Positions 21,830 through 32,979 of a stretch of 64,000 bases of DNA are shown here, piece by piece. A program made the translations under genes and the position numbers. The notes under the pieces are model-generated. The model was not told the origin of the DNA and searched no databases. It saw only the letters and a list, made by a program, of their open reading frames with translations. Every line of letters begins with the position of its first letter. Positions within the stretch are counted from its first letter, which is position 1. Source of the DNA: Odontocerum albicorne (lineage: Eukaryota; Arthropoda; Insecta; Trichoptera; Odontoceridae); NCBI GenBank assembly GCA_949825065.1, contig OX463863.1:21166251-21230250 (forward strand), given 5' to 3'.

Positions 21830-22905
21830 CGTTTTGACAACAAAACCCGAGTATTTTTCGGGCAAAATATTCATGCATTCCGTACCGCGCCTGAGAAATT
21901 TTTCGGGCTATGACAATGTCAACATGCTTTTTTTTTAAGACTTACCCTGACATGTACCGCAAAAATATTAAAGCTTAATGGTAAATTTTTAGTTGAGAAA
22001 GGATTCAAACAAAATAATTAAGATATTTGTAATACTAAGATCGATTTATTTACACAATATTCAAAATAACCGCACCATTTTGAAAATTGAGCGCTCATCC
22101 ACATTTCTTGAACAGGAAAAATGAAGTGAAACGAGTTATATTATGTATTAGGTGAGTCAGATTGTGGTGAACCTGAAGAGGAAAGACTCTTCTATAGTGA
22201 GGATGAAGAAGAACCAGTTCCAGACGAGGTTGCTTCAGATTGGGAAGATGAATCGGGTGAAGGGAAAATTTCAACCAGCGGGCCGAGTAATGGAGAAGCA
22301 GTCACTGTCCAGGATCCCACACTCGGCAGCTGGGGAATAGGGCAGGGACCTCCGACACTCCTCTCAGGCTACAAGGAAGAAACTCCCACTTTCCTTATAA
22401 AATCCGTGGCAATGCTGGTGGAAAAGATTATGTTACCACAAAATGTATAGTATGTAAGGCTAAAGCAAAGGCCTGAACGCAGAGTGTGTGTGACAACGCA
22501 GGCTATGATAGGAGCCTACAGGAGGTCTCCCTACATAATGAAGATCGCTTCATTGATTTCCATTGTAAAAATGATTTTTCCAAATAATTGTTTTTTTTTT
22601 TTTCATGTTTCTGTGTTTTTTTTATATGTGAATAAAAAAATTATAATTGAATTTTAATTATAACCTCATTTTTCTCTGCCTCCAGACAAGTTCATCAAAA
22701 TATATTTTTGAATCTCTTATAAAAATATGGATTCAGCTTATTATTGTTGAGTAAGCAAGTCTTTATTTTTCTCAAATCAGACTCCCGTGTGATTTCTTAT
22801 GAAATGTTTAAAGCATGATGGCATTTGACTAGAGAAATAGACAGGAACATGCTGGTTTGAGTGGACAGTTGTAGCTTTAAAATGGCGCGGGCGGTTGTCA
22901 AAGGG
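21830..22905 (+). mobile_element. Internally deleted piggyBac element
   Basis: Flanked by TTAA at 21,826-21,829 and 22,906-22,909. The right end is GGTTGTCAAAGGG; the left end is the mutated inverted repeat CGTTTTGACAAC. An ATG-less frame at 22,148-22,450 encodes an acidic transposase N-terminus (GEPEEERLFYSEDEEE, ASDWEDESGEG). In another frame near 22,380-22,470, YVTTKCIVCKAKAKA looks like the start of the cysteine-rich tail. The catalytic core is missing. Mirrored at 27,160-28,237, and absent from the paralogous block of gene C', where TTAA is intact. Confidence 0.88.
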
Positions 22906-23074
22906 TTAAAACACAAAATGTCACTTTATCAAGCAGCGCACACTGATATACTATCACCGTGAAGCGGGCAGAATGAACCTCTAAATCAATAACATGATCA
23001 ACTCACAAAAACGAAAATATTGACTAAATAAATCGCATATTTTCAATACCTAATGGACAGAACAATTGGACAGG

Positions 23075-23385
23075 AATAACACTATTCTTTCTGAATAATG
23101 GCCATGCATTTCTATATCTGATGGAGTATACGCAGTGACTTCATCTTGGCGTGAACGTAAGGTATGGAGTATTCGCCAGATACGCGGTGTATTCTTCTTG
23201 AATAATGGCCGTGGATTCCTCTATGTGAAAGAATATACGCCAGTGTCCAGTGATGCTTTATTGACAGTTCTTCCATATATGAAGGATAGACGCCATTTTC
23301 AAATGATTTTTTTGGCATTTACACTCCATAGAAAAAACCATAGACTCAAATTCTCGCTTCTAGCGCAGATTGCCTTAATAGATGG
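23075..23385 (-). repeat. Hairpin-module array upstream of gene A
   Basis: Minus-strand modules with GAATAATGGCC, TATCTGATGGAGTATACGC, TCCTCTATGTGAAAGAATAT and CGCCAGTGTC. It lies 2.7 kb upstream of exon 1 and marks the inner end of the left arm. Confidence 0.7.
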
Positions 23386-23394
23386 AACACTATT

Positions 23395-24720
23395 TCGCTC
23401 ATGACAAAGCAATATCTCGCATACCACACTTTTGTCAAAAACGAGTTTTTTTATGTAGTTAGTCTTTAAATGTGTGAATACGTAACCTGGCAAAAGCACA
23501 TTTCTTAATAAAAAATATTTATGTCTCTAATTCAATTAAAGCAATACCTCGTATCCCATGTTGTCCGCTGCAATACCTCGTAAAGTTGATTAAGATGTAT
23601 TGAATAAACAAACATGGCCGCCTGTTGACTGAATTGACGTGTATAACCCAAATTATTCACTGTAGTCCACGTGGAATGCGACTCTGTTCATAGTTATATC
23701 GAGAAAAATAATAAAACCGGGAAATATATTATATTTACCCAGTACCTCATGTAACTTATGTATCTCTCTGTATCAAAGGAAGCGAAGAAAACTCCATTCC
23801 CTTATGAAGCCAAATGGATGAACTGGGATTTTAGTGATTCCAAATTGTTGAGACTTAAAAGCATAAGGCCAGGAAATAGTAAGGTTACAGACCTGCGACT
23901 GCGCACTTCAATATTACAACGGAAGTATAAAATATAAATTAGATTTTACAAGTGATTGGCAAGATGTACCTCGGAGAATAAAAAATGTAAGCCGAGGAAT
24001 TGAATGGGCAAAACTTAATTCTTTACAAAACTATCGTCATCTCGAAGAATTGAAATCAGTCATTCCTCCAGATTGTTCCTCTTCCTATGACTGCCTTCCT
24101 CACTAATAACACTTTGGAAATTGTTAACCATTTGAACCAGAAGTACTATATATATAGGAGTATTTTAGCTTGCTAAAATATTTTTTCTCCAATCTTATAG
24201 TCAATAAATACTGGTGTACTTTTTTAACTTTATGGATACATAATAACATCTATTTCATTTGCTTCTTGATAATTGTTTGATATAGTTGGGTATTACTTCA
24301 CTGGGTCATATTATGTTGTATAATATTTTAAAAACAATTATCTTGGTCGTATTATGTAATATAAATATTATTTTTGCATAGTCCTGTTTTATATAGTGAT
24401 TTTTAAATAAATTATAATTTATAAAGTGTGTTTTTATTGTAACAGTAAACATTATTATTAGTGCATTTGATAGAAGCAATTACTTGTAAGCCACAATATT
24501 GTTACTTGAATGGAAGCAATACCTCGTATGTCACATAAATAAAGGAAAAAAGTATATTTTAAAAAAATTAAATAACAAATATTAAAAGTATTTATATAAA
24601 ATGTACAAAAAAACTAATTATACCAAATATAATTAAAAAATGTAGATATTATGAAGCTTTTTGCCTCCCCTGTAAAATTTGTATTGAGTGGCTTACGAGG
24701 TATTGCTTTGTCATGAGCGA
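23395..24720. mobile_element. Unclassified TIR transposon in the spacer
   Basis: Terminal inverted repeats TCGCTCATGACAAAGCAATA followed by TCTCG on the left and CCTCG (complement) on the right, one mismatch in 25. A TAT occurs on both outer sides as a possible target duplication. The sequence GCAATACCTCGTA is repeated inside at 23,541, 23,570, 24,516 and in the right end, like subterminal transposase sites. A short coding relic (23,758-23,937, then another frame to about 24,105, with DFTSDWQDVPRRIKNVSRGI) resembles no family I recognise. It occurs once in the window. Confidence 0.75.
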
Positions 24721-24937
24721 TATGGTAAACTAGTTGCAACCCGTGAAATATTCACGGAAGTAAAACAAATTCTGCATTCTTGAAATATAGAGTGGAACAA
24801 GATCAGCTTAAAATGCTTTGGTTTCATTAGTATTTCAAATTTACAATAAAAAAGGTACATCTTGATTGATGAATTATTTAATTCTTAAAAATCTCTTTAT
24901 ACACGATGTGATGTTTGTGTATAAACATTACTATTGT
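24721..24937. other. Spacer sequence, no gene seen
   Basis: AT-rich sequence between the TIR element and the helicase fragment. It may be the 3' end of a Helitron, but no hairpin-CTRR end was found with confidence. Confidence 0.3.
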
Positions 24938-25320
24938 TCAATTTATGGTAAATCGTTGATAAAGTTTTCCTTGAAGACTTGTTTCAGATATATTGACTTT
25001 AATGTTTTCGCATTTCCGACATCGTGAAAAAGACACATATAATTTACCATGACTAAACACTGGATTAGGCAAATGGATTCCAGCATGTTCAAACCTTTGT
25101 CCTTGTGACTTACTCGTATTTATTGTCATGGCGAATGCTGTGATCACTGGAAACTGAGTTCTCTTAAGTGCGAACGGAAGATATGTATCATTTGGTGTCA
25201 ATGTGATCCTTGGAAGTAAAACCTTCGCTCCTGTGTTCACTTCACTCAAAATCTCAGCCTCAATTACATTACGATGGAGAGCGACAACCTTGAGACACGT
25301 GCCATTGCTAATGTGGTGTA
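24938..25320 (-). mobile_element. Helitron Pif1-like helicase fragment
   Basis: Encodes the C-terminal part of a Pif1-type helicase: AKVLLPRITLTPND, RTQFPVITAFAMTIN, SKSQGQ, LYVSFSRCRKCENIKV. These match the motif V (MTINKSQGQ) and motif VI (LSR) regions of Helitron and Pif1 helicases. A two-residue insertion (TS) splits the usual NKSQGQ. Only about 120 residues remain, and Rep is absent. Sequence beyond 25,320 resumes the repeat unit, so the fragment is an insertion. Confidence 0.78.
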
Positions 25321-25699
25321 AATAAATATACATAATAAATCAATAAAGTTATTCGTGTTAATGCCATTGTAATATGTAAAGAGCTGTAAAAAAACAAATA
25401 TGCAAGCCATATAAAGTGAAGACCTAATTTATCCTCCAAACACAATGTTGTAACATTGAACCATGGCTATTCGCCCGTAAGTCACCGAGGAACAGTCCCT
25501 GAAAACACTGTCTTTACCTGTCACCAAATTATTCTTAATCGCAGACAAAACTGTTGATATGTGGGAACATTTACAATACTCTGTGCCACAATGCTCCGAA
25601 TGTATTTAATATAATATTGTTACAAGTTTGTCTTGCCCTATATAAGAGCTGACACTGTGTCATTTGATCGTCCGCAATAAATAAACTTAACAAAAACTT
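25321..25699 (+). other. Spacer copy of the gene-unit flank
   Basis: Matches 47,910-48,130 on the plus strand and 2,750-3,000 in reverse (TAATGCCATT, GAGCTGT, GGCTATTCGCCCGTAAG). No coding capacity seen. Confidence 0.45.
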
Positions 25700-26230
25700 C
25701 TAAACCACGAACATGTTCTCAAAAAGTTCAAATTTAATAAGTTATATAGAATTTATAGTAAATGAATTCCCTGCGGCTTTGGAAATTGTAAAAAGCTTTT
25801 CACTCAAATATGTTTAAAAGAAAGATGGAGCGAAGTCCTATAAATGTATGAATTATGAGAAAACGTTATTTTTTTTAATTTAATATGCCATCCAAGTATT
25901 TACACTAGAAAAAAATCTGCAGCTCTGGATATTGCGTTAAAAAAATTTGAATGAAAAAGTTATTTTAAACATCATGAGAGGATACATAGAAAACATAAGT
26001 TCTACAGCTGTGGACAAAATTATGAGATTTCCATAAAAAAAACTATTTACACTCATAATTGGATTAATAGTGGAAATAAAGGCCCTGGCTGTGATTATTA
26101 CGCAAAAAAATCAAAACAAAAGTATTTTAAATCTCGTTAAAATATTTTTATTGGATAGAAATCCTACAGCTATAGATAATGTAGGAAAGCATTTTCAAAC
26201 AATAAAAGTTTGAAACACTATTTGACTATT
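25700..26230 (+). pseudogene. Decayed zinc-finger exon (remnant D, centre)
   Basis: Third copy of remnant D: ACATGTTCTCAAAAAGTTC, CCCTGCGGCTTTGGAAATTG, then TCCTACAGCTATAGATAATG. It has finger-module relics with stops in all frames. It lies on the palindrome axis and upstream of gene A'. Confidence 0.6.
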
Positions 26231-26589
26231 CATAGTGCCCTTAAAAAATATGAAAATTATAGAAAGACATCTTATAATGGCATGAACATGAATAATTGTG
26301 TGCATTCGTCATGTTTTTTTACATCACGCAAATTTAAAAAAAATGGACTTGCGGAAGTAATTTAAAAATTTTACGTCTAATGTAAATGTGAAGTTGCACC
26401 GAGCACTTGTGAATGATAGTTTTCAAAGTTTTTAATATCTCAGCGATCCCTCAATCATAATGTAAACAAAAAACACCTATTTTAATGTTTGTTTTCAGTG
26501 CAACTTTATAATTTTATTTTTACTTGAACACATTTTATTTTGGACTCTCTGATTTGAATAAAAGTATTAATTTATGTAAGCTATTTAAT

Positions 26590-26990
26590 AGCGTTCCATC
26601 TATAGGCAATTTACCATCACTTAACACTGGCGTATACTCCTTCATGTATTCTCACAGCCATTACTCAGAGAGTTAGAGGGGGCGAGAATTTGCGTCTATG
26701 TTTTTTTCTATGGTGTATAACCGTCCAGAAAATCATTTGACAATAGCGTATATCCTTCACATTTAGGAGTTCACGTCCATTATTCAAGAAGAAGAACTGT
26801 CAATAAAGCATCACTTAATACTGACGTATATTCCTTCGTATAGAGGAATTCACGGCCACTATTCAAGAAGAAGACACCGCGTATCTGGCGAATACTCCAT
26901 ACCTTACGTTCACGGCCAAGATGAAGTCACTGCGTATACTCAATCAGATATAGGAATGCATGGCCATTATTCAGAAAGAATAGTGTTATT
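26590..26990 (+). repeat. Hairpin-module array upstream of gene A'
   Basis: Mirror of 23,075-23,385 plus about 100 bp more. Modules contain ACTGGCGTATACTCCTTC, CACGGCCACTATTCAAGAAG, ACACCGCGTATCTGGCG. It marks the inner end of the right arm. Confidence 0.72.
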
Positions 26991-27159
26991 CCTGTCCAAT
27001 TGTTCTGTCCATTAGGTATTGAAAATATGCGATTTATTTTGTCAATATTTTCGTTTTTATGAGTTGATCATGTTATTGATTTAGAGGTTCATTCTGCCCG
27101 CTTCACAGTGATAGTATATCAGTGTGCGCTGCTTGATAAAGTGACATTTTGTGTTTTAA

Positions 27160-28237
27160 CCCTTTGACAACCGCCCGCGCCATGTTAAAGCTACAACTGT
27201 CCACTCAAACCAACATGTTCCTGTTTATTTCTCTAGTCAAATGCCATCATGCTTTAAAAATTTAATAAGAAATCACACGGGAGTCTGATTTGAGAAAAAT
27301 AAAGACTTGCTTACTCAACAATAATAAGCTGAATTCATATTTTTATATGAGATTCAAAAATATATTTTGATGAACTTGTCTGGAGGCAGGCAAAACTGAG
27401 GTTATAATTAAAATTCAATTATAATTTTTTTATTCACATATAAAAAAAAAACAGAAACATGAAAAAAAAAAAAACAATTATTTGGAAAAATCATTTTTAC
27501 AATGGAAATCAATGAAGCGATCTTCATTATGTAGGGAGACCTCCTGTAGGCTCCTATCATAGCCTGCGTTGTCACACACACTCTGCGTTCAGGCCTTTGC
27601 TTTAGCCTTACATACTATACATTTTGTGGTAACATAATCTTTTCCACCAGCATTGCCACGGATTTTATAAGGAAAGTAGGAGTTTCTTCCTTGTAGCCTG
27701 AGAGGAGTGTCGTAGGTCCCTGCCCTATTGCCCAGCTGCCGAGTGTGGGATCCTGGACAGTGACTGCTTCTCCATTACTCGGCCCGCTGGTTGAACTGTT
27801 CCCTTCACCCGATTCATCTTCCCAATCTGAAGCATCCTAGTCTGGAACTGGTTCTTCTTCATCCTCACTATAGAAGAGTCTTTCCTCTTCAGGTTCACCA
27901 CAATCTGACTCGCCTAATACATTATATAACTCGTTTCACTTCATTTTTCCAGTTCAAGAAATATGGATGATCGCTCAATATTCAAAATGGCGCGGATATT
28001 TTGAATATTGAGTAAATAAATCGATCTTAGTATTACAAATATCTTAATTATTTTGTTTGAATCCTTGCTCAACTAAAAATTTACCATTAAGCTTTAGTGT
28101 TTTTGCGGTACATGTCAGGGTAAGTCTTAAAAAAAAAAAAACATTATGACATTGTCATAGCCCGAAAATTTCTCAGGCGCGGTACGGAATGCATGAATAT
28201 TTTGCCCGAGAAATACTCGGGCTTGGTTGTCAAAGGG
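27160..28237 (-). mobile_element. Internally deleted piggyBac element
   Basis: Mirror of 21,830-22,905. TTAA at 27,156-27,159 and 28,238-28,241, with ends CCCTTTGACAACC and GGTTGTCAAAGGG that are perfect inverted repeats on the outer 13 bases. Same deleted coding content on the minus strand. The paralogous upstream block of C' at about 51,790 reads TGTGTTTTAAAAAGGCAT, which is the pre-insertion site. Confidence 0.9.
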
Positions 28238-28241
28238 TTAA

Positions 28242-29690
28242 AAAGGCATACTTTTACCTCAGTTCATTTTGACAGTTGATCTGCTGGGATAGCGTTACAT
28301 CAGTACAATAGAGGTTTTACACTTTTTTCCATAAACTATATTAGTTCTTTTACAATAAAATCAAGTTGCTTGGTTCGAACTCTACTTTATACGAAAAATT
28401 ACATTTTTTGTTATTTAAAAAATCCTGTACAAATCGAACAAAAGTATATTTTCTCAAACATTTTCCATTTAAAATTAATTTGAATCGATGAATAGCTGCA
28501 TGGAGATCCTCTCTATTTTCAGGATGAAAGGACTAGATTGAATGGAAAAAAATGCTGTTCACTAATATCTTCCTTGCCAGATTTGCTTTTTCTCCCATTA
28601 CAGAGAATTTACTTCTATCTTAGGAATGCTGCAAGCTCTCTGAGTGGGGAAGACAATTTCTCCACCACAACTTAAGAAATCCTTCCACACCAGATAACTT
28701 CTTCCTGTTTTAACAACAACATTCAGCGAAGAGACACCCATAACGCCTGTATAAAAACAAATACTGACCACCCTTATTCAGTGGAAACGCAAACCCACCC
28801 TACCGGTAGACTGTCCAGCACTCCTTGAGATTTGTAAATTGTCACTAAAAAGGTCAATTTCGACAATGACAACAAATTTATTTTCAATTGTTTTGATAAT
28901 CTGTTTAAGAAAAATTAATTATTCTAACATTGCAAATACCTACCTTGTGTTTGTGGACTTGTTTTACTTCAATTGGACGACTTTCTAAATTAGAATCCTC
29001 ACGTCACGCAGTAGCTTCTGCATTAATGTTGTGCATCTGCAGTAGCTTCTGCATTAATCACTCTGTATTTGAATTCGCTAATGACAATATTACAAACTAA
29101 GTATATGTAAGTTGAGTGTAACGATAGGAAGGTAGTGGTTTTGACCATTAGATAAAGTACTTTTCCCCATTTGAATATGTTCAGAAAAATGTGTTTGGTA
29201 AGAAAACCACAGTATAAAATTACCAAGGCCAGACAAACTACAAAAACACCTTTAAAAATCTTCTGATATGTGACAGTAACACATTAAGATTTATATGTAG
29301 TGTAATGCATGTGTCTAGTGTTCATACACATCATAACTATTTTAAAAATACCTCTAGATAACAAATCTACACACACCACTAACAAAGAAGATTATTATAT
29401 TATTTATAGTTAAGGTATTTACTTTGTGGAGGTTTAAAGACATTGTAATTTGTTTGAAAACGCTGTTTATTCCACTTTGTGTAACGGTATAACCCTACCG
29501 GTTTCAAGGTTTTCACCTCTTCATCAGGGGAGCACAAGCAAGTCGTGACTTGTTAAATTACAAAGAAGATTATCATGTCACAAAAGGTTTTATTAACTAA
29601 TATTAAGCATTGAATATAGTTTTATGCTTTCCTACGTGAAAGAGTAAATGTATTAGAAACTCATCGTTAAACTATTGCGAATGTTTCCAG
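28242..29690. other. Upstream region of gene A'
   Basis: Second half of the conserved upstream block (28,242-28,360), then paralogous non-coding sequence and a Penelope 3' tail (29,430-29,560). The short ORF at 29,023-29,226 is not supported. Confidence 0.4.
29482..29527 (-). ncRNA. Hammerhead-like motif in Penelope tail
   Basis: Mirror of 20,599-20,644. Keeps CTGATGA, GAAA-looped stem II, GAAACCGGT and ACCGTTA. Confidence 0.45.
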
Positions 29691-29697
29691 GTAATAG

Positions 29698-29881
29698 ATG
29701 GATCCTCAGCTAAAAAAAAGTGCAGATGTAATTGTGAAAGAAGAAAAGGCAAAAGATGGAGATACTGCAGCAGTGTTCCCCCAGTATGATATCAGTGTAC
29801 ATGAGGCAGATATCAAACAGGAATGTGCGCAAGATATCAGCGCAGATTCCAGACGTGTTGTTGATAATCCCACAGACCCAA
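29698..29881 (+). CDS. Zinc-finger gene A', coding exon 1
   Basis: 184 nt, MDPQLKKSADVIVKEEKAKD onward, in-frame TAG before the ATG, donor GTAAAC, phase 1. Contains VKEE and IKQE motifs. It differs from gene A at a few residues (V/I, N/K). Exons 1-3 together read 414 residues without a break up to the first stop in the finger exon. Confidence 0.78.
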
Positions 29882-30451
29882 GTAAACTTAATTAACTCAT
29901 ATTGTTAAAATGAAATAAATATATGAGATATGACAATCAATTAACTTATGTTGTATGAGTGATGTTTAACCTACAGGTACACACCACCTATTCCATACCA
30001 GGCATGGATAAGGTGGTGTTACTTTTAGGCCAGAATGTTTTTGACATTTTTATTTTGAAAAATATTTAAATCATTATAATTAGTAAAAAGTTGATAAATC
30101 ACAGTTTGTTGTTCTGTTATGTTGTATACCTCATTTTCATCGAATTCAAACATACGGTAGTTCTGCTGATGACTCTTAACTCTTCTGTCCCTAAAACTTG
30201 GAACTATTGCATATGTTAACTGCACCATCAATTTTCTTGAGCATTCGACCTAATAATCTTGAGTCACATAATAGTAGCTACAAAGCCATGCCATACTCAG
30301 ATTAGATAGCTCTATGAGTGCTGTGTTGGCCTTTTGTCAGTTCAGACTTATTAACAGAAAGTGAAAGAAACGAGGTTTCAAGTTGTTGATAATATATTAT
30401 CTATTTGTTTTATTACTTCAGAAGATTTGAACTTGTATGTTTTTTTCATAG

Positions 30452-30700
30452 ATATTAAACCCCAGCCATCTTATGATACATTCAATAAAGAAATTACCTC
30501 AGTAATGAGTTCACAAAGGCAATCCTATGATTTGGAAATTTGTTCAGATTTTTTCATAAAAGAAGAAAATATAGAAGAGGATACTGCGCCAGAATTACCT
30601 GATTTTGCTATGGACATACAGGAAGCGGATATAAAAAAGGAATGTGCCCGAGACAGTAACACAGAGACTGTTGATGTTTCTGACACGCATGCAATAACGA
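30452..30700 (+). CDS. Zinc-finger gene A', exon 2
   Basis: 249 nt, phase 1 at both ends, acceptor TTTTTTCATAG, donor GTGAGT. Encodes IKPQPSYDTFNKEITSVMSS, FFIKEENIEEDTAPELPD and ADIKKECARDSNTETVD. Intron 2 downstream holds a LINE scrap at 30,733-30,975. Confidence 0.78.
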
Positions 30701-30732
30701 GTGAGTATAATTATTTTAATTGAAATCTGAAT

Positions 30733-30975
30733 TTAATAAATCTGAAATCGTGTAAGGAACACCACAATCCGAGACGTCTGTGAGGTCCAAGATGTGGTCA
30801 GATGGGGACGACAGCATCGACGATACTGGTACCAACATGTACAGAGAATGAATTCCACAAGAATTCCATACATAGCTCTGCATGGGGTGCCGGATGGACG
30901 GCGTCCACCAGGGAGACCCCCGAAATGATGGGAGATGTTACAGGAGGACAATCCTGCAGTAACAGACTCTTGAGT
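30733..30975 (+). mobile_element. LINE C-terminal fragment in A' intron 2
   Basis: Plus-strand mirror of 19,150-19,393, encoding the RYWYQHVQRM and RRPPGRPPKWW end of a LINE ORF2. Confidence 0.7.
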
Positions 30976-31282
30976 CTATAGAAAGAAAATCTGAATAATT
31001 TTTCGCTTAGCCATTAAAATCTTGACACGATTTTTTTATTTGGTTTGAAATAGGATTCAAGTTGAGCCTTTGCGCAAATAATAATGTTTAAATATTTTTA
31101 TCTAACTCTGTAAAATTTTTTCTTAGTTAACAATTCAAAACAAGTTAATTGTTGTATGAATCAAAGAACTCTAATTTGAGAAATGCTTTACTACAAAAAG
31201 AACTAAGATCTATCTTTTCAACATTCAGTACTAAAAAAAAATATAATTTAGAGATTTTTTCAAAATTTTCATATATTTTTAG

Positions 31283-32094
31283 ATTCAGGGGATATGAGCA
31301 ACATTTATAAAAATAATCCATCTGGAGAGAATTCCTATGGTTGTGGAAATTGTTCACAGACATTCTCACGAAATGATAAATTAAGAGATCATGAAAGGAT
31401 TCATAGTGGAGAGAAGCCTTATAGCTGTGGACAATGTGATAAGACATTCTCACGAAAATATTCTTTGAATACTCATGAAAGGATTCATAGTGGAGAGAAG
31501 CCCTACAGCTGTGGACAATGTGAGAAGACATTCTTACGAAAAAGTGATTTGAATTGCCATGAATTGAGTCATAGTGGAGAGAAGCCTTACGGCTGTGGAC
31601 AATGTGATAAGACATTCTTACGAAAACGTCATTTGAAATATCATGAAAGTATTCATAGTGGAGAGAAACCTTACAGCTGTGGACAATGTGATAAGACATT
31701 CTCACAAAAATGTGATTTAAAATCTCATGAAAGGATTCATACTGGAGAGAAGCCTTATAGCTGTGGACATTGTGATAAGACATTTTCACGAAAAAGTCAT
31801 TTAACATATCATGAAACAATTCATAGTGGAGAGAAGCCTTACAGCTGTGGACAATGTGATAAGAGATTCTTACGAATAGATCATTTAAAATATCATGAAA
31901 GGATTCATACTGGAGAGAAGCCTTATAGCTGTGGATATTGTGATAAGACATTTTCACGAAAAAATTCTTTAACATCTCATGTAATGATTCATAGTGGAGA
32001 GAAGCCTTACAGCTGTGAACAATGTGATAAGATATTCCTTCGAAAAGATCATTTAAAATGTCATGAAAGGATTCATAGTGGAGAGAAGCCTTAG
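31283..32094 (+). CDS. Zinc-finger gene A', finger exon (9 fingers)
   Basis: Starts after ATTTTTAG with SGDMSNIYKNNPSGENS. Nine C2H2 fingers follow: CGNC...LRDHERIH, then eight of type CGQCDKTF...L..HERIH with SGEKPY or TGEKPY linkers. Helix residues vary (RKYSLNT, RKSDLNC, RKRHLKY, QKCDLKS, RKSHLTY, RIDHLKY, RKNSLTS, RKDHLKC). TAG at 32,092-32,094 ends the frame within the linker before finger 10. In gene A the same exon stops six fingers earlier. It could encode a shortened DNA-binding protein or be a young pseudogene. Confidence 0.8.
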
Positions 32095-32760
32095 AGCTGT
32101 GGACAATGTGATAAGACATTCTTACGAAAAGTTTTTTTGAATTCTCATGAAAGGATTCATAGTGGAGAGAAGCCCTACAGCTGTGGACAATGTGAGAAGA
32201 CATTCTTACGAAAAAAATATTTGAAATATCATGAATTGAGTCATAGTGGAGAGCAGCCTTACGGCTGTGGACCATGTGATGAGACATTCTTACGAAAACG
32301 TCATTTGAAATATCATGAAAGGATTCATAGTGGAGAGAAACCTTACAGCTGTGGACAATGTGATAAGACATTCTTACGAATAGATCATTTAAAATCTCAT
32401 GAAAGGATTCATAGTGGAGAGAAGCCTTACAGCTGTGGACAATGTGATAAGACATTCTTACGAAAACGTCATTTGAAATATCATGAAAGGATTCATAGTG
32501 GAGAGAAGCCTTACAGCTGTGGAAAATGTGATAAGACATTCTTACGAATAGATCATTTAAAATCTCATGAAAGGATTCATAGTGGAGAGAAGCCTTACAG
32601 CTGTTGACAATGTGATAAGATATTCTTACGAAAAGATCATTTGAAATCTCATGAAAGGATTCACAGTTGAGAGAAGTCCTACAGCTGTGAAGAATACCTT
32701 TTAAAATCTCATGAAAGGATTTATAGAAGCCTTACAGCTATGCACAATGAATGTGCTTTT
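32095..32760 (+). pseudogene. Stranded fingers 10-16 of gene A'
   Basis: Continues in the same frame after the TAG with six well-formed fingers (32,098-32,607), a TGA at 32,605-32,607, then a decayed seventh with another TGA and deletions to about 32,760. All these stops are shared with the left arm, so truncation predates the inverted duplication. Readthrough of the TAG would add about 170 residues. Nothing in the sequence suggests programmed readthrough. Confidence 0.8.
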
Positions 32761-32979
32761 TTTCTAGAAATTTTGCAAGGAAATAAGGAAGAAAAAAAAT
32801 ATTAAAAAAAGATACCGAAATGATTGGTTTAAATGTATAATATTAAATATCAACAATGTTCTTATAAATTATTTTTTTTAATTCAATGACTGAATTCTGG
32901 TTCAGTGGCTTTGTCACTTATTGACTTGCGGGCGAATAGCCATGATTGAGTCCACGCGCCGTAAGGAAAGAATAGTGTA
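32761..32979 (+). other. Downstream flank of gene A'
   Basis: Mirror of 17,149-17,399. AT-rich, with the GACTTGCGGGCGAATAGCC block. No gene. Confidence 0.35.

Larger units (their letters stand above)
1..23390 (+). repeat. Left arm of giant inverted repeat
   Basis: This stretch recurs in reverse complement at about 26,590-54,973. Mirrored landmarks have a nearly constant coordinate sum: about 50,125 for zinc-finger gene A, 50,906-50,920 for gene B and its transposons, and about 54,020 for gene C. The steps in the sum are explained by insertions in the right arm. Base 1 pairs with about 54,973, so the arm continues before the window. Identity was judged by eye only. It could be a real segmental palindrome or two haplotypes joined head to head by assembly. 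Confidence 0.93.
23391..26589. other. Central spacer of the palindrome
   Basis: Single-copy centre between the arms. Homology ends where a sequence reading GATGGAAC (left, 23,381) and GTTCCATC (right, 26,593) is reached on both sides. The spacer holds, in order, a 1.3-kb TIR element, a Helitron helicase fragment and a plus-strand copy of the unit that carries the zinc-finger remnant D. That unit also occurs at 47.9-50.2 kb and, in reverse, at 1.9-3.0 kb. Confidence 0.8.

Noticed and set aside
31145..32539. 464-codon ORF antisense to the zinc-finger exon (also 56,612-57,502 and 17,586-18,908)
   Set aside because: It is the complement of the 84-bp finger module (MSYHIVHSCKASLHYESFH repeats). 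Repeat length is a multiple of 3, so the antisense frame stays open automatically.
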